From the NCBI RefSeq assembly GCF_038443385.1, contig NZ_CP151726.1, positions 2,046,001-2,110,000 of the forward strand: a stretch of 64,000 bases of DNA, written 5' to 3'. This DNA is from Stieleria varia (lineage in GTDB: Bacteria; Planctomycetota; Planctomycetia; Pirellulales; Pirellulaceae). Below are positions 28,578-37,781 of this stretch, in pieces. Both the position numbers and the translations under genes were made by a program. Under the pieces are notes generated by a model, which was given only the letters and a program-made list of their open reading frames with translations, had not been told where the DNA came from and made no database searches. Every line of letters starts with the position of its first letter. The stretch's first letter is position 1.

Positions 28578-31500
28578 CCGACCACCTCGCCGTGTTGCAT
28601 GCCTTTGTTGGATCCGCCAGACGCTTCCATCTCGATGGATCTTGTTGCCGACATGCTGCTGGGGCGTTCCGCTTCCGATGGAGGGACGATCGTTCGTGTA
28701 GAACCCTCGCTGGTGGATCGTTGACGTGTGGGCACCAAAACGCGTGCCGGTGGAGGTTGCAGAAGGCTACGTACCGCCAGCATGACGACGACCAAAGCCA
28801 AAGCAACGGCCGCGATCTGACCGACCATCACTGCGGCGTCGGGTGCGATGATCAGCAGCCCGGCGAATGCGAGTGCTGCCAGCACAGCGGTAAAGGGGTG
28901 ACGTGTTCGCGGAAAGTAGATGAGCATGATACTGATCATGACCATCCATCCCGACACCCAAAGCCAAATCATGGTTCGGCTGGCGACACGTACCGAAAAC
29001 GATCTGGCATCGGAACCGACAAAAAGATAACGATTTCCCTCGGGCATCGGTACCGTTTCGCTTGCGCCAACCCAGGCTGCCAACGATGCGTCGTTGTGCA
29101 GAGGTTGTCTCGCGAAACGAAGACGATCCAGCGTCCAGGTCATTGCACGTCCGACATCCGGCGATGCCCAAACGAGATGCGAGTCCGACATCGCGATCAA
29201 TTGCCAATAGGTTCGTGTGACACCGTAGGGTAGCTGAATCAACGGACTGACTTTCTCAAACGCGGTCGGCTTGTTGAGTGTGGCCCAGACACGCAAGTCG
29301 ACGATGTGTACAGCCTGATCGTCAGGCAGACGCACCATGATTCGCTTTGCCTCACGTCGAAATTCCGCGGGGGCACCGTTGACGTAAGCTTGAATCTGAA
29401 TGTCGATGTCGGCTACAGTCAGTTCGACGGTCAAAAAATCGCCGCCTTCCGTACTGACCAACAACTGCTCCTGACGATTGCGTTCGCCGATCGCTGATCG
29501 CAGTACAGCACGTCGAATCGTCAAATCTTGCTGTCCGCTTTCGGTGGCAACGACGGACACTCGCAGCGACTCTCGGGGCAGACTCTGTAGCACCAACTGC
29601 GAACGGGACGCCGAATTGGGCACCATCAGCTCGTTGGACTCATCGCCCACCAATTGCATGACAATGTCGCCGCGAATGGTCGTGTCATCCACGATCGGTC
29701 GCGGCAGGCTGATCGGTTGCGGCTGGCTGTTCGCTTGCACTGTGCGGGTCGCGGATTCCGGATCGGCGACGATGCGTTCCGCGACGGTGCGCCAGCGAAT
29801 CACATGGGTGCCTCGTGACAATTCAGGCGAGATCAGCTCATAGACCGATTCGTCGGCGTCTTGTGTAACGGGACGCAGGATGGCAAATCGTTCATCGACA
29901 AATACCGTCCATGTAGAATCTTTTTGAGCAGACGAGTCTGTTAACTTGGTCGCTGCCGGTTGTTCCGTCTGAGTGTCACCTGCAATCGCAGCCACCGCCG
30001 TGTTTGCACTTACCGCAGCGTTCGTAGCCGCCGTCGCGTTGGTTGGGGTTGCTGCATCGAAGCGTGGAATTGCCACACGCAATCTTCCTTCCAAGTCCGT
30101 TTGCGACGTCAGCGTCCAGTTCACGACCGTCTCGATGCTTTGGCCATTCAATGAAATGGAGCCTGCTGCGGCCAACGTGATCCGAGGAGGTTGCTGAACG
30201 AGCGAGCCGACCAGTCTCGCCGGCTCATCGGGTGGAACGATTCGAAAGCGATCCACTTGGTCACCATTGACCGTGTCTTCTTTGCTCGCCGTCAGAGACC
30301 TTTCCAAGCCGGTTGACTGTGCAAGGTCTGCGACCAGAAGTGAACGACCGCGACTGCGAATATCAAGTTCGGCGACCTGGATCAAAACACTTTCGTCGGT
30401 CTTGATGATTCGAGGCAATTGAAAGGTGACCCGGTTGCCATCGTTGTCTCGCTCAAGTTTTCGATGTGCTTCGATCGTGATCGGTGGCAAGACGTCGGCA
30501 CTGCCAGGATCCAACAAGATCTCCAAATATTGGTCGGTTTCTGAGTAGGGCAGGCTGTTGCCTGTCTCGCTATCGATGATCGCCCTGTGCTCCCAGTCCA
30601 CCAAGTCCAGTCGGATACTGCGATTCTCCGCTGTCTGGCCCGTGAACTGGATGGTCATCTCCATCTCCGCAGCGGATTCATAAAGCTGAATCTCGGTCTG
30701 ACTGGAAACTCGCAGTTGCCGTTGAGTAGCGCTCATCCAGAGAGGCAAGTTGAATGAACTACGGTCGTAGCGAAACATGTAGCTACGACTGTTGCTCGAT
30801 TCAGCCGCGCTGGTGTCGGGAATGCTCTCGACATACAAACGGTCACGCCATCGGAGCCGATAGTCGTCACTGGTGCGAATTTGAATGTCGCCGGATTGGC
30901 GAATCGCGCCGACGATTTCGGGGACACGAAACGCGAGGGGGGAAGATGCTGTTGCGTCGTTGCCGGCAAGCTGCACATCCAAGCTCAAATCGATTCGAGG
31001 CAGACGTTCGTCTTCCGGTACCGTGACGGTCCACTGTGTACCCGCCGGTGTCTGCTTCGGCTTGGACAACTCCACGACGCGTCCGCTGGCGCTCAATTGT
31101 GGTGTGTCCAAAAGGGTCGCGCCCGGTGGCAATCGCAGCTCAAATGTCGAGACGGCACCACGGAGATTGCGAATCTCCATCGTCGTGCTTTGTATGGGTA
31201 AGTCCTGTGGCGAGTTCCAGCGTAAGGTCACGTCGCTCTCGACTTCCAACAACGGCTTCTCGATACCTCGTTGCAGCCCGCTCCAACGCAGAGTCAAGCG
31301 TCCGCCGCCACTTTCCACACGAAAGTGAGTGCCCTTGGTGGTGGCCTGAGTCTCGATGACTTCATCGCCGCGTCCCACGACGTCTCCAAAAACATCTTTC
31401 ATGTCAGTGGAAATGTTGATCTGCGATGGTGCGTCAGGCAATCGGAACGCGATCGAGGGCGATGGATTGGACTCCACGCGGACGGCCATCTTCATGTCCA

Positions 31501-32161
31501 CCAATACGTCACACGATTCATCGCTCTTGGTCCAGAGCAAATAGCCGTTACCGTCGGCAGCAGAGGTGACTTGAAATTGCTTCGCCTGACTGGCAGTGTT
31601 TTGGTTCGCAGAGTTTTGGTTCGCGGTGCTCTTGCTTTCAGTGCTTTGGGATTCTGCATCGTCCCCCAAGTCGACTTGGAAACGAGGAGCCTCCAGCAGA
31701 TGAAAGTTACTCATCTGCAAAGCGATCGGAACCAATTGGCCATCGGTCGGACTGATCGAGACCCGTAACCGCAAATCTAATTCGGCGCGACTCTCCGTCG
31801 CCGAGCCAGTGACTTCCACCGACTTGCACGCGAACAGACGACTGTTGGCCCCGGCACCCGAGCTGATTTCATTCCAACGTTCATACGAAAGATCAGGAAC
31901 GAAGATGGGATTGTTGGACCCGTCCAGCAAATAGATCCCTTTGATGGGCAAGCCGCCGGCTCCATTGGCAGCGTCGACTGCGCCCTGAATCCGATCGCGG
32001 GGCGGAAAGGTGCCTCCGTCTTGACCCTGCACGCGCTCACTCAACAAAACGCACAAGAAAACGCACAAGAAAACGCACACGAGCACTGCGACCGTTGCGG
32101 CCCCATACCGGCTTGGTTTGAGACAACTTGTCGCTCGCGAACCGCGCATACGCCCACCCAT
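28574..32161 (-). CDS. Large secreted/membrane protein of unknown function, partner of the 2373-aa protein
   Basis: I place the start at the ATG at 32161 (1195 aa), just before a hydrophobic export signal (ATVAVLVCVFLCVFLCVLLS); the frame is open to 32368, but that stretch looks non-coding. After the signal come PRDRIQGAVDAANG and IFVPDLSYERW, then about 900 residues of beta-rich sequence. Two membrane helices lie near the C-terminus (MIWLWVSGWMVMISIMLIYF and a second Ala/Val-rich pair). The tail is Ser/Glu-rich. The IFVPDLSYERW segment resembles VYVPNATYQSLF in the middle of the next protein. ATGA coupling with that gene suggests a complex of the two. Confidence 0.72.
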   Translation of the reverse strand: MGGRMRGSRATSCLKPSRYGAATVAVLVCVFLCVFLCVLLSERVQGQDGGTFPPRDRIQGAVDAANGAGGLPIKGIYLLDGSNNPIFVPDLSYERWNEISSGAGANSRLFACKSVEVTGSATESRAELDLRLRVSISPTDGQLVPIALQMSNFHLLEAPRFQVDLGDDAESQSTESKSTANQNSANQNTASQAKQFQVTSAADGNGYLLWTKSDESCDVLVDMKMAVRVESNPSPSIAFRLPDAPSQINISTDMKDVFGDVVGRGDEVIETQATTKGTHFRVESGGGRLTLRWSGLQRGIEKPLLEVESDVTLRWNSPQDLPIQSTTMEIRNLRGAVSTFELRLPPGATLLDTPQLSASGRVVELSKPKQTPAGTQWTVTVPEDERLPRIDLSLDVQLAGNDATASSPLAFRVPEIVGAIRQSGDIQIRTSDDYRLRWRDRLYVESIPDTSAAESSNSRSYMFRYDRSSFNLPLWMSATQRQLRVSSQTEIQLYESAAEMEMTIQFTGQTAENRSIRLDLVDWEHRAIIDSETGNSLPYSETDQYLEILLDPGSADVLPPITIEAHRKLERDNDGNRVTFQLPRIIKTDESVLIQVAELDIRSRGRSLLVADLAQSTGLERSLTASKEDTVNGDQVDRFRIVPPDEPARLVGSLVQQPPRITLAAAGSISLNGQSIETVVNWTLTSQTDLEGRLRVAIPRFDAATPTNATAATNAAVSANTAVAAIAGDTQTEQPAATKLTDSSAQKDSTWTVFVDERFAILRPVTQDADESVYELISPELSRGTHVIRWRTVAERIVADPESATRTVQANSQPQPISLPRPIVDDTTIRGDIVMQLVGDESNELMVPNSASRSQLVLQSLPRESLRVSVVATESGQQDLTIRRAVLRSAIGERNRQEQLLVSTEGGDFLTVELTVADIDIQIQAYVNGAPAEFRREAKRIMVRLPDDQAVHIVDLRVWATLNKPTAFEKVSPLIQLPYGVTRTYWQLIAMSDSHLVWASPDVGRAMTWTLDRLRFARQPLHNDASLAAWVGASETVPMPEGNRYLFVGSDARSFSVRVASRTMIWLWVSGWMVMISIMLIYFPRTRHPFTAVLAALAFAGLLIIAPDAAVMVGQIAAVALALVVVMLAVRSLLQPPPARVLVPTRQRSTSEGSTRTIVPPSEAERPSSMSATRSIEMEASGGSNKGMQHGEVVG

Positions 32162-32591
32162 GTCGGAGTGTCGGCGGATCCAACCTGCCGGGCGGCCGGG
32201 ACGGTCAAGAGCGGATGAATGCATGAAATCTGCGAGTCGGAGAAACCGACACGCTATCGACAAGGCCAAATCTGCTGCGGTCGAACGACGAGCTGAAACC
32301 GCAGGTCCTCTTGGGCTCCTACATTTTACGCAAATACCGCAATCCGATACAGCAAACTCGGCCCACAAGCGTCACTTTTACGCCATCCGTCCATTCAGCC
32401 CGAGCCAAGGCTGCATGATCACCAGAACCGACAAGACGATTTTCATCGTAATAAATGGCTCGATCCGCCGAAATCGACGTGATGACCTTGCCAAACCAGG
32501 CTCAAAAGTTCTATGCCCCCAACTTGGTTGCCGCCCGATTTCTTTTCGATGGCGGTAATCATAAGCCCTTACGACGTTCCCTGGAGCATCC
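32162..32591. other. Intergenic region between divergent genes
   Basis: This 430-bp gap lies between the large minus-strand gene and the esterase-like gene. The first 200 bp are an open extension of the minus-strand frame. No RNA gene, repeat array or clear promoter could be identified by eye. Confidence 0.45.
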
Positions 32592-33620
32592 GTGCGAATC
32601 TTTCTGATCACATGCCTTTGCGTTACTCTCCTGCTGGAAACCCAGTCGGGCACCGGGCGTCTCGGCCCCCAGACGGCATTCGCTGGTGACGCACTGGCGG
32701 AATCCACGGGCGGTTTCAACGTATCGGATCTGAACTTCATCCATGGCGACGAAAACGTGTCGAACATCAATTTGCCCCTCAAGACCTCTGGTGGCGGCCA
32801 ATTTTGGACTGATCATCTGTGGAAATCGGGATATCACGTCCAACAAAATGCAATCACCGGGCATTGGCGTCTGCTGGATCGCAACAACGTTCGGCGTTCT
32901 TGGGGCAGCAAGTTCCAGTGTGTGGAGGCGTTGAATGAAATCGCCGAGGATGAATCCAGCAAACATTTTGTCGTTTTGCTACACGGCCTGATGCGAACGA
33001 GCGGTTCGATGAAACCTCTCCAGGACAAATTCACGCAGTTGGGATACGAGGTCGTTCCGTTCTCCTATGCCAGCACGCGGGCACCCATTGGGGAACATGC
33101 AGCGGCGCTCCGCGAAGTCTTGGAGCACTTGCCGGCCGATGCCCAGTTCAGTTTCAGCGGACACAGCATGGGCAACATTGTGGTCAGGCATCTGGTAGGT
33201 GACTTAGAACGCGACGGCGATCCCAAAGGGATTTTGCCGCGGTGTCGTTCGATGGTCATGCTGGGGCCGCCCAACCAAGGCGCCGCGATCGCTCGCAAGT
33301 TCGCCAAGACCGGATTGTTCGGGATCGTTACCGGAAAAGGTGGCATGGAACTGGGGCCGAACTGGTCGGATTTGATGGACAAGCTCAGCACGCCGAGCTT
33401 TCCGTTTGCCATCGTCGCCGGTGACTTGTCTGACTACAAAGTCAAGAATCCGATGGTTGCAGGCCAGAGTGACTTTGTTGTCAGCCTGGACGAAGCGAAA
33501 TTGGACGGTGTCGAAGAATTTGAAACACTGCCCGTGCTGCACAGCTTTCTCATGAACGATCAGCGAGCCGTTGATTTCACGGTCGAGTACATTCGGTCAA
33601 AACATCCGATCGGTCAGTGA
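32592..33620 (+). CDS. Secreted alpha/beta hydrolase, lipase/esterase-like
   Basis: The 342-residue protein has a signal peptide (MRIFLITCLCVTLLLE..., ending near TAFAGD). The hydrolase fold is marked by VVLLHGLMRTSG (oxyanion), FSGHSMGNIVVRHL with the nucleophile Ser in GHSMG, SDFVVS as a possible acid and LHSFL with the likely catalytic His. The PPNQGAAIARKFAKTG segment is typical of PGAP1/lipase-class-like hydrolases. It probably hydrolyses an ester or lipid outside the cytoplasm. It is a lone gene; a palindromic repeat follows. Confidence 0.82.
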   Translation: MRIFLITCLCVTLLLETQSGTGRLGPQTAFAGDALAESTGGFNVSDLNFIHGDENVSNINLPLKTSGGGQFWTDHLWKSGYHVQQNAITGHWRLLDRNNVRRSWGSKFQCVEALNEIAEDESSKHFVVLLHGLMRTSGSMKPLQDKFTQLGYEVVPFSYASTRAPIGEHAAALREVLEHLPADAQFSFSGHSMGNIVVRHLVGDLERDGDPKGILPRCRSMVMLGPPNQGAAIARKFAKTGLFGIVTGKGGMELGPNWSDLMDKLSTPSFPFAIVAGDLSDYKVKNPMVAGQSDFVVSLDEAKLDGVEEFETLPVLHSFLMNDQRAVDFTVEYIRSKHPIGQ

Positions 33621-33649
33621 CCGGACCGTCAACCGCAGTTCGCTAGCCG

Positions 33650-33795
33650 GGATCATTCACGCGACGCACTACAGTCCTCGCAATACGTTTGCACGAAACA
33701 GGCTGCGCATATCAGCCGCCACGCGATAGCGTCCGGTTCTCACACCTACACTCGGGAACCGGACGCTATCGCATGCCGGCTGATGAATCATCCGT
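33650..33795. repeat. Dispersed repeat with long hairpin, family 4
   Basis: The left part (33650-33706), ending CGTTTGCACGAAACAGGCTG, is repeated inverted at 45130-45212. The right part has perfect 17-bp arms GCGATAGCGTCCGGTTC (33723-33739) and GAACCGGACGCTATCGC (33756-33772), with an outer partial stem ATCAGCCG / CGGCTGAT. A degenerate copy of this right part is at 57277-57370. It sits between convergent genes and could serve as a bidirectional terminator. Confidence 0.75.
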
Positions 33796-33842
33796 GCTAG
33801 GGCATGGGTTGATGCTGAGGCTCCGCATTGGCAAAAACGTGA

Positions 33843-34706
33843 CTACGCTCTCACCAGCGCGCGAAACGCTTCGTTGAGCTGTTTGGTAATTGGGCCCGGC
33901 TTTCCATCTCCGATGTCACGACCGTCCAAGCGGACCGCTGGGATCACTTCGGCGGCACTACCCGTCAGAAAACATTCGTCTGCGGTGTAGATATCATGAC
34001 GGGTCATCGGCAACTCTGTCGTGTCGATACCGGCTTCCTCGGCAAGTTCGATCACCGCATTGCGTGTGATGCCTTCCAAGATTCCCGCATCGATCGGTGG
34101 CGTATTGAGAGCACCGTTTTTGACGACAAAGATATTATCGCCGGTGCATTCAGCGACTTCACCTTTGTGGTTGAGCATCAACGCTTCGATGCATCCTGCT
34201 CGCAAGCCTTCCATTTTGGCCAAGATGTTGTTGAGATAGTTCAGCGACTTCACTCGTGGACTCAGGGCACCGGGGTGATTGCGGATGCTCGATGCGGTGA
34301 CCAGATCCAAACCGTCGGTGTAAAACGACTCGGGGTAGAGCGTGATGCTGTCGGCGATGATGATGATTTGAGGATTACTGCACTTGAACGGGTCCAACCC
34401 CAGTGGTCCGCTGCCACGTGTCACGACCAAGCGGATGTAGCCATCGACCAATTCGTTCTTGGCCACGGTGGCATTCACGTCTTCGGTCAACTGCTCCATC
34501 GAGATCGGCATCTTCAACCCGATCGCGAGGGCGGATTCCCAGAGGCGGATCAGGTGTTCCTCTAACCGAAAGACTTTACCGCTGTACGCCCGCATGCCTT
34601 CGAAAACACCGTCGCCGTACAACAGACCGTGATCAAAAACACTGACCTTGGCGTCTTCGCGTGAGAAGTACTCGCCGTTGATGTAGATCGAAATCTGCTT
34701 GCTCAT
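33843..34706 (-). CDS. ilvE: Branched-chain/class IV aminotransferase
   Basis: The 287-residue protein has the fold-type IV PLP pattern: VFDHGLLYGDGVFEGMRAYS (residues 23-42), the PLP lysine in RVKSLNYLNN (Lys153), and EALMLNHKGEVAECTGDNIF (the E-x-G-x-N cofactor region). This is the IlvE branch, which makes or breaks Val, Leu and Ile with 2-oxoglutarate; D-amino-acid aminotransferase is the main alternative. It starts at an ATG at 34706. It is not in an obvious amino-acid operon; fabI lies 123 bp upstream on the same strand. Confidence 0.85.
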   Translation of the reverse strand: MSKQISIYINGEYFSREDAKVSVFDHGLLYGDGVFEGMRAYSGKVFRLEEHLIRLWESALAIGLKMPISMEQLTEDVNATVAKNELVDGYIRLVVTRGSGPLGLDPFKCSNPQIIIIADSITLYPESFYTDGLDLVTASSIRNHPGALSPRVKSLNYLNNILAKMEGLRAGCIEALMLNHKGEVAECTGDNIFVVKNGALNTPPIDAGILEGITRNAVIELAEEAGIDTTELPMTRHDIYTADECFLTGSAAEVIPAVRLDGRDIGDGKPGPITKQLNEAFRALVRA

Positions 34707-34829
34707 CGCAACCGTCGTGAGTGTGTGGGCCGAAGGGAATTTTTGGGGAAGGGAGTATTGGGCGATTTTACAATCGGGTCACCGGTTCTACGGACACGTG
34801 GAACACGACAAGACCTGATTGTACTGCGA

Positions 34830-35669
34830 TCAGCCGACTTCGGAGTCCGTGACCGCTTTGACGACCGACGCGTCAAAATAGTTGACTGACATTCCCGCGT
34901 CTACGACGATCGATTGGGCGGTGATGCCGCTGCTGCGGGGACTGAGCAAAAAAACTGCGGTCGCGGCAACTTCGTCCGTCTGCACCGCGCGTCCGCGGGG
35001 AATCACTCGCTCGGCGTAAAGGTACGAGTCCACATAGCCGGGAATCCCGGCCGAAGCGCTCGTTTTCAGCAGGCCAGACGCGACGGAATTGAATCGCACT
35101 TCACTGAACCGGCTGAACGATTTCGTCAAGAATGCCAAGGACGACTCCAGGGCGGCTTTGATCGGCGCCATGAATCCGTAGCTTTCACTGGCCATCCTGG
35201 TGGTGCTGATTCCGATCGTCACCACGGAGGCGTCTTTGGTGAATCGATCTTTCAAAGCGTTGCACACACTGGTCAGTGAAAAAGCGGAGATGTCGACGGC
35301 TTGCAAGAACTGAGCCCGCGTCGTTTCGTGAAACGGCCGGATGCCTTCTGGATAGTCGGCAAAAGCGATGGAGTGGACCAGTCCGGCGATCGAGACACCC
35401 TCATCGCCCAACTGGTTCGCCAAGGCATCGATCTCATCTTGCTTTTCTACATCGCACACGATGACCTTGCGGTTTGCCAACAGTTTGGCGACGCTTTCCA
35501 GACGCGTTTGGCTACGAACGGTGTAGATCACTTCGCCTCCGGACTGTTCGATCATTTGCGAGATCCGGTAGGCAACGCTTTTCTTGTTGGCTACGCCCAT
35601 GACCAAGAACGTCTTGTCCGCCAATTGCAGAAAGTCAAACGTCGGTTGCTGTGTTGTGTCCTCGGTCAT
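34830..35669 (-). CDS. fabI: Enoyl-[acyl-carrier-protein] reductase (NADH), FabI
   Basis: The 279-residue protein has the FabI hallmarks: a divergent Rossmann nucleotide loop [13 protein letters not shown] (25-37), [13 protein letters not shown] (97-109) and the Y-x6-K catalytic pair Tyr164 and Lys171 in SYGFMAPIK, with [13 protein letters not shown] near the end. It catalyses the last step of each fatty-acid elongation cycle. Its ATG overlaps the TGA of fabZ as ATGA, so the dehydratase and reductase of the same cycle are coupled. Confidence 0.93.
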   Translation of the reverse strand: MTEDTTQQPTFDFLQLADKTFLVMGVANKKSVAYRISQMIEQSGGEVIYTVRSQTRLESVAKLLANRKVIVCDVEKQDEIDALANQLGDEGVSIAGLVHSIAFADYPEGIRPFHETTRAQFLQAVDISAFSLTSVCNALKDRFTKDASVVTIGISTTRMASESYGFMAPIKAALESSLAFLTKSFSRFSEVRFNSVASGLLKTSASAGIPGYVDSYLYAERVIPRGRAVQTDEVAATAVFLLSPRSSGITAQSIVVDAGMSVNYFDASVVKAVTDSEVG

Positions 35670-36121
35670 GTCGAGCCTCCTTCGCCGTCAGAGCCTGCCA
35701 CGCTGGTCACACTGCAGGCGAAATCCAGTCGCATCGCTACCTTTCCATCCAACAACATCTTGCCGGTCAAGAAAAATGCGTTGCTGACCTTTTCATTCAG
35801 CGTGACGTGGATCTCGACCGTGTCACCGGGCTTGACCATTCGTTTGAACTTCACGCCGTCCATTCGTGTTGCCACCGGGACGGTGCCCGGGGTGGCGTCG
35901 AGGCTCTGCTGTAACAGCACGGCACCGGCCTGCAAGCAGCATTCGCACTGAATCACGCCCGGTACGATCGGGGTGTCGGGAAAGTGCCCCTGGACAAAAA
36001 ACTCGTCGGGCGAGAACGTTTTGCGACAAACGATCTGCGACTCGTCTCGGGAGACGATTTCGTCCAGCAAACGCATCGGGGGGCGATGCGGGATCGCCTG
36101 TTCAATTTCTTGTACGCTCAT
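35666..36121 (-). CDS. fabZ: 3-hydroxyacyl-[acyl-carrier-protein] dehydratase, FabZ
   Basis: Starting from the ATG at 36121, the 151-residue protein has [13 protein letters not shown] and the active-site segment [16 protein letters not shown] with catalytic His; the acidic partner lies in the C-terminal half of the same helix as in FabZ. It dehydrates beta-hydroxyacyl-ACP. The frame extends to a TTG at 36157, adding 12 residues, but the ATG gives the usual FabZ start and length. The gene is coupled by a 4-bp overlap to fabI. Confidence 0.9.
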   Translation of the reverse strand: MSVQEIEQAIPHRPPMRLLDEIVSRDESQIVCRKTFSPDEFFVQGHFPDTPIVPGVIQCECCLQAGAVLLQQSLDATPGTVPVATRMDGVKFKRMVKPGDTVEIHVTLNEKVSNAFFLTGKMLLDGKVAMRLDFACSVTSVAGSDGEGGST

Positions 36122-36301
36122 CCGCACAGTCTGACGATCGATCACCCGCAGCGCCAAGCGGTGTGCAGAGTCCTCCGAAGGGAATTACAACGACGCCCCC
36201 GCCCAAAACGACCGCGATTTGCTACGCTGAATGAATCCCCAGTCGAGGCGATGCCGCCTTTGAGATTGCGTTCTTCCATTGACATTTTGGCCACGTTCCC
36301 C

Positions 36302-37573
36302 ATGACCACCTATTTTGCAACCGGTTCGGAATCGACGTCCCTGACGAGCGAGGACCTCAAGGCGGCGTTGCAACTGACCTTCGACGCGATCGGCAAACCC
36401 AAACGTGTCCTGCTGCTGCCTCCCGACCACACGCGGATCTTTAGCCGCGCCGGCGAGCTGACGGCCATGTGTCATCAGATGCTGGGCGACGCCGTCGCCG
36501 ACATCATGCCCGCCTTGGGGACTCATTCGCCGATGAAGCCCGAGCAGCTCAAGCACATGTTTCCCGGTGTGCCGCTGGATCTGTTCCGACCGCACCGCTG
36601 GCGTGACGACGTGGTGACACTGGACGAAGTCCCCGCGTCGTTTGTTTCCGAGGTCACCGGTGGACTTTACAACTCGCCCTGGAAAGCCCAAGTCAACCAG
36701 TTGCTCCGCGACGGTGGCCACGACTTGATCTTTTCCATCGGTCAAGTCGTCCCGCACGAAGTCATCGGGATGGCCAACTACAACAAGAATGTTTTTGTCG
36801 GCACCGGTGGCGCAGAAGGCATCAACGAGAGCCACTACCTCAGCGCGATCTATGGCATCGAACAAACCCTCGGTCGCGCCGACACACCGCTGCGACAGAT
36901 CCTGAATTACGCGCAAGATCATTTCTGCAAAGACATGCCGTTGCTGTACGCGTTGACCGTCATCCAACAAATGCCCGACGGTACACTGCACACACGCGGT
37001 CTGTACATCGGAGACGATCACGAGACGTTCTTTCAAGCCGCCGAGTTGGCTCGCAAAGTCAACATCACTCACTTGGATCGCGCCCCCAAGCACGTGGTCG
37101 CCTATCTGGATCCGACCGAGTTCAAGAGTACTTGGTTGGGTAACAAAGCGATCTATCGCACCCGATTGGCCATCGCCACCGGCGGACGTTTGACCGTGCT
37201 GGGGCCGGCAGTCGAAGAGTTCGGTGAAGACCCAGAGATCGATCGCCTCATCCGCAAGTATGGTTATCAGACCAAAGAAGAAATCGTGCAAATGGTTGCC
37301 GACAATGAAGACCTCGCAGCCAATCCGTCCGCCGCTGCGCACCTCGTACACGGCTCGCACGAAAACCGATTCGAAGTCGTCTACGCCGCTGGAAAACTGA
37401 CCGCCGAAGAAATCGCGTCGGTCAACTACACGCCCGGCGACATCAACGAACTGATGCAACGCTATGATGTGTCCAAACTCAACGACGGTTGGCACACGGA
37501 CATCGACGGAACCGAGTTCTACTTCATCCGCAATCCCGCTCTTGGGCTTTGGGAAGCCTCTGATCGCGGATAG
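36302..37573 (+). CDS. LarA-like nickel-pincer racemase/epimerase family protein (DUF2088)
   Basis: From the ATG at 36302 the protein has 423 residues. The first domain carries PPDHTRIFSRAG, matching the DxTR motif of LarA, then ALGTHSPM and RPHRWRDDVV. A second domain has VVPHEVIGMANYNKNVFVGT, matching the PH...G cofactor-binding segment of lactate racemase. LarA needs a nickel-pincer nucleotide made by LarBCE; those genes are not in this window. LarA paralogues in many bacteria act on other 2-hydroxy acids, so lactate is not assured. An overlapping antisense frame (36185-37714) is a shadow. Confidence 0.8.
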   Translation: MTTYFATGSESTSLTSEDLKAALQLTFDAIGKPKRVLLLPPDHTRIFSRAGELTAMCHQMLGDAVADIMPALGTHSPMKPEQLKHMFPGVPLDLFRPHRWRDDVVTLDEVPASFVSEVTGGLYNSPWKAQVNQLLRDGGHDLIFSIGQVVPHEVIGMANYNKNVFVGTGGAEGINESHYLSAIYGIEQTLGRADTPLRQILNYAQDHFCKDMPLLYALTVIQQMPDGTLHTRGLYIGDDHETFFQAAELARKVNITHLDRAPKHVVAYLDPTEFKSTWLGNKAIYRTRLAIATGGRLTVLGPAVEEFGEDPEIDRLIRKYGYQTKEEIVQMVADNEDLAANPSAAAHLVHGSHENRFEVVYAAGKLTAEEIASVNYTPGDINELMQRYDVSKLNDGWHTDIDGTEFYFIRNPALGLWEASDRG

Positions 37574-37597
37574 CCTCGCATCACCCGTGAGTGGCGT

Positions 37598-37651
37598 AGT
37601 GGATTTCGCCAGAAATCCTGGGCGAATGGAATTCTGGCGAATCCCACCACC
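37598..37651. repeat. REP-like inverted repeat, family 2
   Basis: AGTGGATTTCGCCAGAAATC and GGAATTCTGGCGAATCCCAC form inverted arms across a short spacer. It lies 24 bp after the LarA-like stop. Related copies: 8516-8573 and 43709-43775. Confidence 0.8.
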
Positions 37652-37701
37652 CATGGTGTGCTCCACGATGTTGACGCGCGGCGTCATGCGGTGAAGGTTT
37701 C

Positions 37702-37723
37702 CGTCAGGAAGCATGCCCTGACG
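37702..37723 (+). terminator. Possible weak terminator before the sulfatase
   Basis: 7-bp arms CGTCAGG / CCTGACG around an 8-nt loop are followed by CCTTTTG. It may end the LarA-like transcript; the T run is short. Confidence 0.35.
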
Positions 37724-37781
37724 CCTTTTGGGTTAAACTGACCGCATTCCATTGCGAATCCGTTCTCACCCAAGACACATC

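Noticed and set aside
36185..37714. Long minus-strand ORF (509 codons) antisense to the LarA-like gene
   Set aside because: It mirrors the codon pattern of a clearly homologous gene on the plus strand, has no recognisable domain and no ribosome site.
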